Shown piece by piece: positions 13,046-24,902 of a DNA stretch of 64,000 bases. Both the position numbers and the translations under genes were made by a program. The notes beneath the pieces were generated by a model that was given only the letters and a program-made list of their open reading frames with translations, made no database searches and was not told the origin of the DNA. The stretch spans positions 37,208,943-37,272,942 of the forward strand of contig OX388347.1 of NCBI GenBank assembly GCA_947579665.1. Reading direction: 5' to 3'. The stretch comes from Sympetrum striolatum (Eukaryota; Arthropoda; Insecta; Odonata; Libellulidae). Position 1 is the first letter of the stretch; each line of letters begins with the position of its first letter.

Positions 13046-14572
13046 CAGTAGAAGGCCGTTATAACGAGGGCTGACAAAAATCGGAAAAGTACTCGTTATA
13101 ACGGGTACTCGTTATAGCCGATTTCTAACACTAAGTCCGTCCTTTTGAATCCAAGATCAGCGAGTGCGGCAGAATGGAACTGTAGGGTTTTTAATTCTTA
13201 TGCTAATGCTCCATAATGCGTAAAAAAAGTATGTTCGCGTCAAAAATGTCGTATTTACTCTAAAATAACACGCACCCTTTTGGATCTTTTTTTTCGCCTC
13301 AAAAATCGGGGTGCGCGATATAATCGATGGCACACTAGATTCGGGTACGATACTACTCGTTGGCATGTATAACACATACAATAACATGCCATATAGCTCG
13401 TCAAACGTTCCACCAATCCGCTATCGATTTTTTGACTGTATACTTGTGTTTATACTGTATCGATGTTTGCAATACATATTAAACTGTAGGCCGATAGTTT
13501 TTAATTGAAAGGGAATTGGCTACCCCTAAGAACTTTTAAATGAACGATTTTGAATTGGCACTTACGTAAGACTTTCGGCGTGGACGATCAACCAAATTAT
13601 CTATACAGTGTATACGTATATAAATATACGCATATATTAGCGTGTGCCTGTATAGTACAAACGTATAAGGTGCAGAGACTGGCGTGACCGCATATCTTAA
13701 GAGGCGCATTACATTCGCGGGCAAATCATTTTTCAATGCCCGACGCTCGAATTTCGGGGTGCCTATTACTTACGATGACGCATAATTTTCGAGTTAACTC
13801 ATAATTTTATTGATTCATACATCATAACGAAACTGCATCCTCTAATATAAAGTGTGGAAAATTGTTACTCTATAATCGTCGAAAATTAAGTGTGTAATTA
13901 GATAATCTTAATTCATATCAAATTGCCTTCTCGAGATATCACACGCTTCATAAGCAATGACTGAGGCGCGATGGATAAGAGGTTACTCTGGGAATCCGAA
14001 TCAGCACTGATTTTATCTCTTATATTCCGACTGATTCTGGATCAGTCGATTTGGTGCCAAGTTTCGTATGAAAACAAATCCAACGGGTGGATGGCAATAT
14101 GATGGGAACTCAATTAAAAATTCCGGCGCTGACTACAGGGGTCGTCGCCGAAAAGAAACGAGGCGATAAGATGTTCGGAGGGATAAAGGGGAGAGTGAAA
14201 CTCTTGAGAAGTTTCTAATCAAAGCTCCCTGAATTATCTTTGCTGAGGAAGGGTGAGGCGGCTCGTGGAAAACAAATGCTTGAATTATGTGACGATAATA
14301 TTTGCATTTAATATTTTTCTGCCGTTTGAAGAGATAACGTCAGATTACCGTTGCCTTGTCAGACTTCGTCTCTCACGTCAATTGATGATTCCGAGATATG
14401 CCTCCTGCAAGACAAGCATGGCACTCGTTATAACGAAACTTCATAAATTACCACTCTTTGTAATGGATGTAACTCCCGATACTTTCTGCAGTGAGACGGA
14501 CAATGGCTAAAAAATCACTCGCTAAAACGCAACTCTCGTTACAAGCCCTACTCGTTATAACGGACTCTACTG
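13046..14572. mobile_element. Tigger/pogo-like DNA transposon, non-autonomous, about 1.53 kb
   Basis: Terminal inverted repeats: the left end is CAGTAGAAGGCCGTTATAAC and the right end, reversed, is CAGTAGAGTCCGTTATAACG. A TA dinucleotide at each outer edge fits a TA target duplication. CGTTATAACG-type subterminal repeats recur inside near both ends (13080-13125, 14420-14565). These ends are typical of the pogo/Tigger branch of Tc1-mariner. The interior has only short ORFs (up to 85 residues) with no DDE motif, so it looks non-autonomous. It may contain a nested insertion (13240-13785). Confidence 0.75.
13240..13785. mobile_element. Possible nested MITE inside the Tigger-like element
   Basis: The left side reads CGTATTTACTCTAAAATAAC followed by ACGCACCC. 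The right side has GGGGTGCctATTACTTACGA in inverse orientation, and an internal TCAAAAATCGGGGTGCGCG also recalls such ends. The match of the two ends is weak and partial, so a nested element is only suggested. Confidence 0.25.
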
Positions 14573-17500
14573 TATTTCCATTATAGTCTGTGTTGCTTGC
14601 TGCTGTAAGATAAAATTCTTGAATTGTGAATTGTTGAACTTTGAATAGGAAATGTCTAAACTACAAGTAACATCAATTTGTGTATTACAAAATTGTACTT
14701 CAATTTTTTGTTGTATCACCAAGATGTAATGTGTAAATATGTTATACAGGGATTTCAAATGTTCACTTTTTTATGTTATTCAAACATTTTCAGAAAAAGT
14801 TGCCACAATTAGTAAAAAGAACTATTATTGCCATTAACACCTTTTAAAATAATGGAAATCAGTAATAACATGAATTATTTACATTTGAAAATTCTGATAA
14901 TGTAGGATATCATTCCATTTGAAGAAAGGTTTGAACCTTGTAATCAGTATTTTTAGACTGAATATTGAGTTAAAATGGAATATGATAGTTTATCTCGATT
15001 GAAAGTTTGTAGTAGAAAGCTTTTCCACTTTCTGTAAACTAGCTATGAAACTGTTCATTGCCTTATAGTGCTGAATAAGCATATTTGTACTTATCCTTAG
15101 ATTAGAGCATTTTATATGTGACTATTTTGATAAAAGTGTACATTATCAATTTTTACAAAGTTAATATATTTAATAATCAATATAAACTATTTTAAAACTA
15201 CCTAAATAAAGAGAATATTAAAAATTACCCTACATAACAGTGAAAAATATACCATCACCATCTAATGAATCAGTGAAATATTAATTACAGCAATTAAATT
15301 TGAAATCAGAAAAATTAAACCAATTGAGAAACAAAATCTTAGATGCTCACTTCCTTCAAATATGTTATATTCTTGAACATTAGGGTTAGAAATCTGAAGC
15401 ACAATGACTGCAAAGGTACATCCATATTTGATTAAAATCTAAATCTTGTATATAAATATCTGATATGAAAACATTTTTGATAAAATTTCACACTTTACAG
15501 TTAGCTTTATATAATTGGCAATTTAATTTCTAAAAGTTTGATACTTTTAAGTAAATACGAAATATTATATCTCATGTAATTATTTATAAATAAAATGATA
15601 TATATATATATATGTTTTAACCCATCACTTTCGTGGCGGTATCTGGAACTATGTGAAGAGTTTCAGTAGGACATCTAAAGCTACATTATTAAGCATAAGG
15701 TACAGAAGTTATAGTCCAGTGAAAGGGTTTAAATGTCACTCTAATATTGTAAATCTTTTAAGTATTGGTGAAAAATAAAAATTATCAATTTTTAATTAAT
15801 TAAAATAAACAAAATTTTAAAATAGTTCAGATGTATCATTAATGTAAATTATAACATAAACTGAAAATCAATAAAGGCCATATTTTTTGAGTATTCTTTA
15901 GTTTATTTACTATGTATGGGGTTTTTAAATTATAGTTAAATTTTATGCTAAGATTATAGTTTTCTGTGAGTAGAACATACCGTTTCTGAGGTACTTAAGG
16001 TTAAAAACATTAACATTATGATTTCTACAAATAATTCTGTAGAATTTTCACCCAAAGAATTTACTTATTTTTTTATTGTGACACGAATATTAAATAAAAT
16101 AAGTGTATTTTCTAATCTGTCCTTAGTAGGTCCCAAGCCTAGATCATATATCCCTCTTAAAGATGTACAAAAACAATTGGGAATAATAAAGGTAAGTCCA
16201 TTAGATAATTACATATTTATCATGTTACTTTTTTAATTCTATCATTAATAAAGAATATTTCAAATTTCATAGGATATGCTAATATTAGACTATTTTTGAG
16301 AAAACAGATTTCATTTGTAACAATTTAGATAAAGAAAAATATGGAGGGAAATATGTTTATACTTTTTAGGATGATTTCTTAGATCAAATGCTTTAAAAGA
16401 AACATTAATAATGTTTATTTCATTTCTGTTTATCAAATCATCTTAGAAGATAATCGAAAAAGTTAACTTCTTATTGATGATGTTAAATGGGCTTTGTAAA
16501 AAACAAACTTTCCTACATTATCAAAGTAAATTCAGAAGTTTGACATATACGAGGTGATGAAAATAAACTTAAAAAATGAATGGAAATAAATTAAAGGGAG
16601 AAAGATAACTTTATTTGTTAACCAGTTCAAATACCCAGTATCTTATGTTTTCCTAGGCTCTATGTAACTTCAGATAAAAATATGTGCATCAAACTGCAAA
16701 TATAAGATATCTCATCTCTTTCCTGAACATTTTTATAGTCAGCTATAAACTAAATATTGAATTTATTGAATTCCTTAAACCTTAAACTTGACTTTGAGAA
16801 ATTCCAAAAATAGTTTAATATTTACCTTGTTCCAGCTAAGAATTGTTAAAATTTATCAAAGATAATGCTTTATTTTTTGGCTGCAACAAAATGTTAGCGA
16901 GTCTGGTGGTTTAATTTTGAGGATAGGACCAACCATTTGGTTTTTTTTTCTCTTTAGTAATCAATGGTCAAGATAAAAGCTTGCACAAAACCTTTAGGAA
17001 AGAACTATCTACTGAACAGTACATAATTAGTGAAAGGGTTAGGAATCCATATTTTAAACACTGTAAGGTGTTGTGTTCCTTCACATTTTCATGTCATCTC
17101 TATCTAGAAGGAACATTTAAATACCTACTCACAGCTTAGCCATAATACGGTTTTACTATTTCTATATAATTCGATTTAAAATCCTTGCAGTATGAAATGA
17201 GTAGTTTTTATATCAAGTATTTATCTCAATATGATGCTTTGAGAGTTAGAGAGCATAAATTAGAGCCTTAACCTGTCTGCCTTTCTGTCAGATGTTACTT
17301 TAAAACTTAGTTGTAGGGTTTTAGGTGGTAAACAAGGTAAGCAAAACACTCCTATTTAGATTTTAGGGATGCCCCAATTATAGAATCTAATCCAAATAAT
17401 TAAGGGAAAGTAAACGAAGGGTACCTTATTATTAATTTACACCAGAGTCTGAATAACTAAAGCTGTTCCATTCCCACTCAACAGATATCAAGATGAAGAT

Positions 17501-20282
17501 ATAGCAACAAAAATTTACTTGATATAGCATACAAACTTCCAAAAACTATTTTAGATACTATACATGTATATGAAAACTCAATCACAATATCGAATAAAAA
17601 TTGAATTATTTCGTAAATTTAGTTTGAATTCCTTTGATTAGATAAAAGGTAAAGGGGAAAATAAATTATTTGTCCAAAAATGGGAGAAAGAATTTTCCAA
17701 CGTGGAAAATTGCACGATCTGCTTGCGTGTGGTTGCCTAACTCCGATTTTCAGAGGTTAATTTTACAAAAAAAGGTGTCAACTGTCGAACTCGTGTACAC
17801 TATTTTAGACCAACAACATACTCTGGCAGTATCGAGCGAATTCGCCCCTGTGGTGTTCCCCTTGTTAGACCTCATCCACCTCATCTTATCCGTAAATTGA
17901 AAGCCGAAAACAGCTCAATCAAAAGTATAATTTTTACAGAGATAAATTTACTGGTCGGATAAGTAATTATAACAAATAGAGTGTTTAATATTTTAACTAT
18001 AATAGGCTAATAGTATTTTGTTAGGTTAAAGAATATTCGCTGTGCTGATAGTAGTACAACAATTATTTTTGTTTTCTGTTTGGTGTTAATATTGTTTGGT
18101 AGTCTGAAAGTAATTATACCTATGTTACTAAGTAGAGGATCTGTTAGTATTCATACTTCCCGAAAGGAAAAACTAACACAGGAAGCGAAATCTCCAGACT
18201 AATTTACACTTAGCGCGTGGTCCGGCCATTGCTAATGGGAATGACGAAGATATGGAAATACCATACGATGATTTTTTCGATGAAAATACATTTACTTTTG
18301 GATCACATATTTTCTTCTGGATTTAAATTCAAGTAGTTTTTATTATACTACTATTGAAAAGTTTATAAAACTTAGTGATGATCAAACATATTTATTCAAA
18401 AAAGTCTATCCGAGAAAATGATAATTTAGTAAAATAATATTTTAAAATTATACTTTCTAATGATAAAGTTTTGGTTCGTGACTTTATTTATGAGAAGCAA
18501 AAGAGATCTGGGATGGAACGTGTTCCATAGCTTAGTATTAGCTTGCATTTATTTGCAATATGAATGCTGGAAAATTGCCTTTTTCATTTTGTTTTACGTA
18601 CCTTGTTACCGATAAAGCGAAGTCCGGAGGTTTTCAACTTTTACTAATTAATGGTGTTTTTTCAATCGACAATATAAAAGTTATGTGAAGCAGACATCAC
18701 TTTTTTGATACAGTACGATTTCCATGGCTCTAAACGAGAACAAAATTTTTCACCATAACTGTTGAACTAAATTTAAAAAGAGTAGGAAATTAGTAAATCA
18801 TAAATCACTGTAAATGGTTTCCATGCAACTTGAAACTCTTACAATCGCTAAAAACCTGCGCAACGATGGAGAAATTAGATAAAGAAGGCATTTTTTGTAA
18901 AAAATCTAATACTGTTCAACGCTTTGATGGAAATTCTAATACAATTACCTCCCATTATTTCAAAGAAGCATGAATTGTGCTCAGATTTTAGTTTATCTAT
19001 CTATAGGTCCTAATACTCTTCCTCAACAAATTTGTCCTCCGTACAGTTTATCTAGTCGAATAGAGCTGTTGATCTTTCTTAGGAAATCAAATTGTAAATT
19101 TATAATTTACATATTCATAGCTTCCAATTATTTATATAATGTTGTAAATTAGCCAAAATACTATTTCTCAATCTTCGTACTAGCTTAGCTTAGCTAAGCA
19201 TATACACCGAGGCAGAACATTTTCCGATTTGTTTTCATTTGGAAGAATGAATGATGATGGGGAGCAAAATTATTTCAATACATGCACTTATTTCAGAAAG
19301 TGATAAATAACCGTAGGGCCCCCATCACTGCCCTGGCAGTTTCCAACCTGCTATAAAAGATCCAAATTTGAAATACAAAAAAGGATGGCGAAATTCAAGC
19401 GCATCTCTCTATTAGAATTTTAAATTGTATGTATAGCGATATGATACATAAACTGCATTTCGTATCGCGACCCACCGTGGTAGCAGCCATTCATACTGCG
19501 ACACAATTACTGGTGGGCTAGATACCTCAACAATAACGATGTAGTTTTGATGAATAATGCATAAATGGCGTCAATTAGAAATGGCAATTACCTGAGCCCC
19601 ATCCACACATCTTAATTAAAGGAATGTACATGGAAAATGTATATAGATAAAATCCATAATTTTGAAAATAATATTACTGCCTGTAATAAAGTATTTGTTA
19701 TGTAAAGTTATTAGTATTATGCGCAGAACACCGCGAGCTAGATGTGCGGAAATCAGATGTGAAGTGTGGAGGCAGGTCAGATAAGTGAAAAACTGTCTTA
19801 TTATTTGGTATCTCTCAGATAAGCTTTGTTTTCCTGAATTAGAAATGGTTCCAAGAAATCCCGTATAGCCTGTTAGGCATTCCATCCACAAATCTGTAAA
19901 CGCTTACATAACCCATGTGAGTTAGCCCTCCTCGGGTGGGAATTCACAGAGAAAGAAAAATATTTAGAAGTTTTCATAAATTTAAAAAAATAGATTTCTT
20001 GCGGTAAAGACTAATGAGATACTTCTTTACATGGAATTGGAATTAATCGAAGAAATAAAATAAAAACTCAGGTTAAACTTGTTCCGTAAGTTTAGAGAAA
20101 AAAGCTCTCGAAAGATATTAGTTAGATGTTAGGTCGCCAGCAGTGAATTTCGGTGGCCGATCAAATAATGGAAGAATCAATAGTAAAATATAAATATCAT
20201 CCAAACGTAAAATACTAATAATTTCTAAATAAACTTCGCAGAATCAGGCGAGATGTTATGATAATCCATAATGGAAAAAAAC
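14573..20282. other. Long intergenic stretch
   Basis: AT-rich, with stops in all frames. It contains an (AT)n run near 15598-15613. ORFs at 16018-16236, 17670-17900 and 18970-19152 have no recognisable domain and no exon-like context. The stretch 17.6-19.1 kb has longer low-stop fragments that could be a decayed coding element, but I could not identify one. Confidence 0.45.
15598..15613. repeat. (AT)n microsatellite
   Basis: A short pure alternating AT run in intergenic DNA. Confidence 0.8.
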
Positions 20283-20462
20283 TAAGATGGAATTGCACTC
20301 TTACCATAATTTTTATTTTTTACAAAAACAGTTACACGACGGGTTTCGAACGAATAATCGTCATCTTCTGGTTCACCAGGAACCAAGTTCTGGTTCGAAA
20401 CCGGTCGTGTAACTATTTTTTGTAAAAATAAAAATTTGTGATAAAAGTACAATTCCATCTTA
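20283..20462. mobile_element. 180-bp foldback MITE
   Basis: An inverted repeat from end to end: TAAGATGGAATTG at the left is mirrored by CAATTCCATCTTA at the right. Further in, TTTTTATTTTTTACAAAAA and ACACGACgGGTTTCGAAC are mirrored as well. Around the centre is CAGAAGATGACGATTATTCG on the minus strand, leading into TTCGAAACC(C/G)GTCGTGT, the same core as the 182-bp foldback at 6751. The outer arms differ from that element. No coding capacity. Confidence 0.8.
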
Positions 20463-20757
20463 AATTCCACTAATCAGTTTTTCCATCACCGATTCAACGC
20501 TTAATCATCAATTAATTTATTCATCATAGTATTACTTCAGTACTGTTCACTTTTCAGCTTCAACTCATTAGTTCTATTCATGTTATAAACTTCACTTATT
20601 CAATCCTTGCGCTTACATATACTAACACTATTTTTAACGATTGCATAAGACACTTATTAATTATTTTATTATTAATGTAGCCATGAGTGGCCAATAATTA
20701 CCATGTGGATAGTATGATAATTACAGAGATTCATTCAATGGTATACGTCATGTCCTG

Positions 20758-21204
20758 ATGATAGCGGTGCGTTTCACAAATAATGTGACAAGTTTGAAGA
20801 TGGTAACCATTCCCTCCTGTTTTAACTTTCCCGCCTTTACGCGAGGTCACGGATTATTTTCGGACCCACGGAGCGGTCGTCCGCAGAGCTCTAAACCGCT
20901 GATCGGGAGGGGGAATTTGGACATCGCGAGTACTCTCTTTGAATTCGGGAGGAATAACACGTACGAAGACGTCACCTCCGAAACCTTCGAGCGTCACGCA
21001 GATGACAGAACGCAACGGAGCAGGGAAAGAGTTGGCACCTCGTGGAGGGGGAAAGAGAGAGGCGGGGAAAAGACTCGCTTCTTCCCGCGGTCCGAGGCCG
21101 GCAGTCAGAAGGGTGTGATCACGTTATCGGGTCTCGCAGATGTTTGTGGCCTAAAAGCTTCGGGATGGCGGAATCCTAACCATATCATCCGCAGACTTTG
21201 CTAA
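20758..21204 (+). other. 148-residue ORF in GC-rich DNA, unrecognised
   Basis: An open frame starting at ATG 20758. It is rich in Arg, Gly and Ser, with no hydrophobic segment, domain or repeat that I recognise. Its openness may simply reflect the GC-rich composition of 20830-21380, because stop codons are rare in such DNA. I do not regard it as an established gene; the same patch is better explained as a promoter or 5' exon. Confidence 0.2.
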
Positions 21205-21288
21205 GAAAGGCTTTCGGCGAGAGCGGGTGCGACTGGGATCTCTATTGGCCATCCTCGCAGCGGAAGAGGCGAGCTGTTTACGAATACA
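20830..21288 (+). promoter_or_regulatory. Candidate promoter and noncoding 5' exon of the acid phosphatase gene
   Basis: A GC- and CpG-rich patch in otherwise AT-rich DNA, ending at a textbook donor: ACGAATACAG then GTGAGC at 21289. The first coding exon of the phosphatase is preceded by a strong acceptor (CTTTTTATTTTCAG ending at 30127), so that gene needs an upstream noncoding exon. This is the only strong same-strand candidate I saw in the preceding 18 kb. The connection, an 8.8-kb intron, is inferred. Confidence 0.35.
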
Positions 21289-21379
21289 GGTGAGCTTCGT
21301 TTCCAAAAGTTTCCCCGAGTCTCCGTTCGATTGGAAAGGCGCTGTAGCTCAGCTCGCGTTTATTTACCGAGGCCGCGAA

Positions 21380-24300
21380 GTTGAAAGAATCGTCTGATGA
21401 AGGAAATCCAACACAGGGAGCAAACAGACAGGAAGCCGTGATAGCTTTGGAACGATAACGCAAGTTCTCCGAAAGATTTCAGCCTTGGCCGTTTTGACCT
21501 GAATGTTTTTAGTGGAATATCGCAGTATTGATCTCTTATTTTTACGAAAATGTACGACATCTTGGTATTATCCCGCATTTTATTTGAACGCTCGTAACTT
21601 CTGAGTCCAGGAAGGTTCGTAATTCGCTGAGGGAACTTTTATGTAATTCTGTTTGATGCATTAGCCGTTTATCTCTATAATCTCTCCACCTTTATTTATA
21701 CAGCTATATCAGAAATATGTTTGTATAGCAGTAATCCCGTCTTTGCGATTGCTTACCTGAACTTAAATACGAATAAGTATAACGCACCTGGGGAAAAAGT
21801 CGGGGTCAGTTAAATCAGTTCTGTGATTTCGCTTCTTCGTCGTCTACTTGACAACAATCCTGTTTCATTGCATAAATGCTCAAATCAATCAATCAGTAGA
21901 CGAACGAAGTACACGAAGAAAACAAGAACAGACGAATACTGTTTTCACAGTTTTGTTTTATTGTTTCATTCAGCCACTTAAGCCTATGGAAAAAACTTTC
22001 ATCTGTTCCTTTTTTCTAAACGTGTGATGGAATTCCACAAAACAACCCCTTTCTCTTTAAATTTTATACAATCTAAGTTTTTTCTTTAGGCAACCTCTGC
22101 AATGATACTAGAAGACCCTGGCGTTTCAACCAAAATTCTCTTTTAGGAAGACTACCGCGGAAAATATGTATACTTGCTAACTAACTCCCTTTCTGCGTTA
22201 ATTTTCGACCATTTACACCTTTGATTTTTTCCCGCTTACTCACGAACAGGTTGAGGGCATATTCATATCACTTTTTCATGCTCTCTAAAGGTTTGGCGTC
22301 TAATTTTTCAATTTTTAGTTCATGCATTTAGCTCTGTGAGACTCAATGCAATTGAAAGTCTACATATTTAAGTGCATCATCAGAGAATCACAACAAGGAT
22401 CTCATTCATGAGATCAATCAACCTTACCTTGCCTAGGAATACATTTTATGACTCATTTTAATTTGTTACAACGTATCAATTTTCCCCATAGTAAGATTTT
22501 ATCGCCCGCCGGCGATTTTCATTATAAATTTTTGACAAAATTCTTAATTATCATAGGTAACGTCATCTTCATTTCTCAGTACATTATCCCACCGAGAAAA
22601 ATCTTACTCTCCATTTTCCTTATGCCGTTCTACTCTTACGCAACTACATTGTTCAGCATATGCCATGACCTAGAATTCTTACTGGCAAGATTGACTCTAG
22701 GCTGTATTACTATCTCCGCAATAAAGACGGATCAATGAGTCACATTTGAATCTGTAAACATAAAGCAAGTGAGACACTAACGGGAGCATTAAGCGACTCT
22801 TACGCGAGAAATCCGCAGATTTATTTTTCATTTATAATGCGTCGCATTTATTTTACTTACAGCCAATATAAAAAATGTATTATGCTAATAAATTGTATTT
22901 TTTATTAAATTTTTTATATTTTAGGTTCGATTTATTATAAGAATAGTAAACAACCGTTATGCCTTTGACTTATTTTCTATTGATCATCCGTATAAATTAT
23001 TCATTTTCATCATTTTCCAACTCATAATTATCAGCATTAAACATATCAAAATGTGGGTTCTGATTTAAGCGTTAAAAAAATTAAATTACAAAAAGTTTTG
23101 GTATGAAAAGCAAGAAATATTTATAAAATATGGAAAATTTTAAACGGAAATTTAAATCTCATTTCATAAAGTCTTACAAGCTGATTTGAACAGAGATTTC
23201 TGACTTTCAAGTTTCATTTGAAAACCTCTTATATTCCAAGAAATGAGAACAATTCCCATCTTTACATATACCTACGTATGCTTTTCTACTGCTCTAGGAA
23301 AAATGGGTTTTCTTTTAACCATTCTTTTAGAACTTTCCTAACAGAAATAAGCTAAATAACTAAAAACTACCTTTCAAATATTATTGGATAGAGAAATTCA
23401 TATCCCACTGTTGGTGGTATCATCTTGCTCTGAACTTTGGCATAGAATCATTTTTTGATTATCTAAAGAATCGTTTTCCCATAAAAATTTGCTACATACT
23501 GATAATTTTAAATATTTCAAGATTCAAGAAGTGATTGGCCAGATAAGTATAGATTATCTTCCTCTTTAGATAAATAGACAATGGCAGATTCATTTAGCTA
23601 TCTCCATAGTAAAAAATATTACTCCCAAAAAAGAGTAAAAGAGACAGCGGAGTGTGTTTTCTTACGTCATCCACTTCCCTCCCAACTTATTGGCGAACGC
23701 GAAGATGCATTTTACAGAAGTTTATAACTAAATCAAACAAATATCACGAAAACCACTGTGGCCCTTGCTACAATTTGAAAAGCGATTTTCGGAAAATCTG
23801 AGTGATTCACATTGATGAAATATAGAGAAGGTGAAATATAGGAAAGAAGAAAAGGTGGATTTCTGAGAATGTAAAGCTGTGTGGCTTAACCCAAGGAGGA
23901 ATAGAATAGAAAAATAGCGACAAAATTGGGACCATAACGCAAGTCTCCTACTTTCCAGGGAGGTAGACTGGGTCTTTGCGGGAACGCCAGAATTCAGAAA
24001 GGGCACTTTGGAGCCTCTAACATAAGTTACGATTTCAGCCAACCCAAAGAGTAAACAGTTTTTTTAGTGTGCCAGAGAAAGATTTCTCACGCTGAGGCCA
24101 ACGCCTAAATTCGACTCGAAAATGTATCGAGGACCATAAGCCTACGGGGATTTTCTTGATTCATGCCGATTTACCTCAGTACCTATAGTGTACCATATGA
24201 AAACTCTCATTCCTTCTTGAAAAGCAAGTTGTATAATAATATAAATGGATATCGCAAGCCTATATTCATGCTTCAAACTTAGATTCGGAACGTTGAACTG

Positions 24301-24417
24301 CTTTTAGGTAGAATTAAAAAAGTCTTATCGATAAAATATCGACCTAACGAGATATTTCCAAAACCTCCAAGCTGAAAAACTTCAAATCTACGAATGATTT
24401 TTATGCATAGTGTTAAT
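21380..24417. other. Intergenic or intron-like DNA, no supported gene
   Basis: ORFs at 22448-22738 (+) and 23728-24042 (-) show no recognisable domain or exon context. No clear repeats noticed. Confidence 0.45.
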
Positions 24418-24902
24418 TAGGGTTGCCACCTCTCCCGGAATTCCGGGAGACACCCGGATCTTGGCCGAATTGGATGCGTCTCTCCTAGCTCCCAGCGGTA
24501 GATTAAAATCTCCCGGAATTTATAAGTCTGCTAATCTGAGGCTGATTTGTAAATTTAGTCAAGCTAGTACATTCATGAGAAATATTCCATGATAAAATCA
24601 TTTTAGGTAACCGGTATGCCCTTGTATTTAAATTCCTTCTCTGATTTTATCGCTTCAATTCATCAAGAATGTAGACTGAAGCACTGCACCACAAAGAATC
24701 AGTTGGAATACAAAACAATTGATACAAACATTTTTGTTAGAATTGGGAACAAAACAAGTTAGTGACAAACAATTGCTTACGATGTTTCTTTTTCTAATCA
24801 AAATTCTCGTGGAGCTTTAGGCATCTAAATTAAAAATCTCCCGGAATTTTTGCCTCCATAATTAATCTCTCGGAATGAACCGCTTTCAAAGTGGCAACAC
24901 TA
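24418..24902. mobile_element. hAT-like non-autonomous element, about 485 bp
   Basis: The ends form short inverted repeats: TAGGGTTGCCACCT at the left, and the right end reversed reads TAGTGTTGCCACTT. This form (TAGNGTTGCCA) fits hAT-superfamily termini. The subterminal motif TCTCCCGGAATT occurs several times at both ends (24432, 24510, 24837). A clean 8-bp target duplication is not evident. No transposase is encoded. Confidence 0.55.

Noticed and set aside
17600..19150. Decayed transposase (piggyBac-like?) suggested by scattered open fragments
   Set aside because: No catalytic motif or terminal repeat could be identified; the resemblance was too vague to report as a feature.
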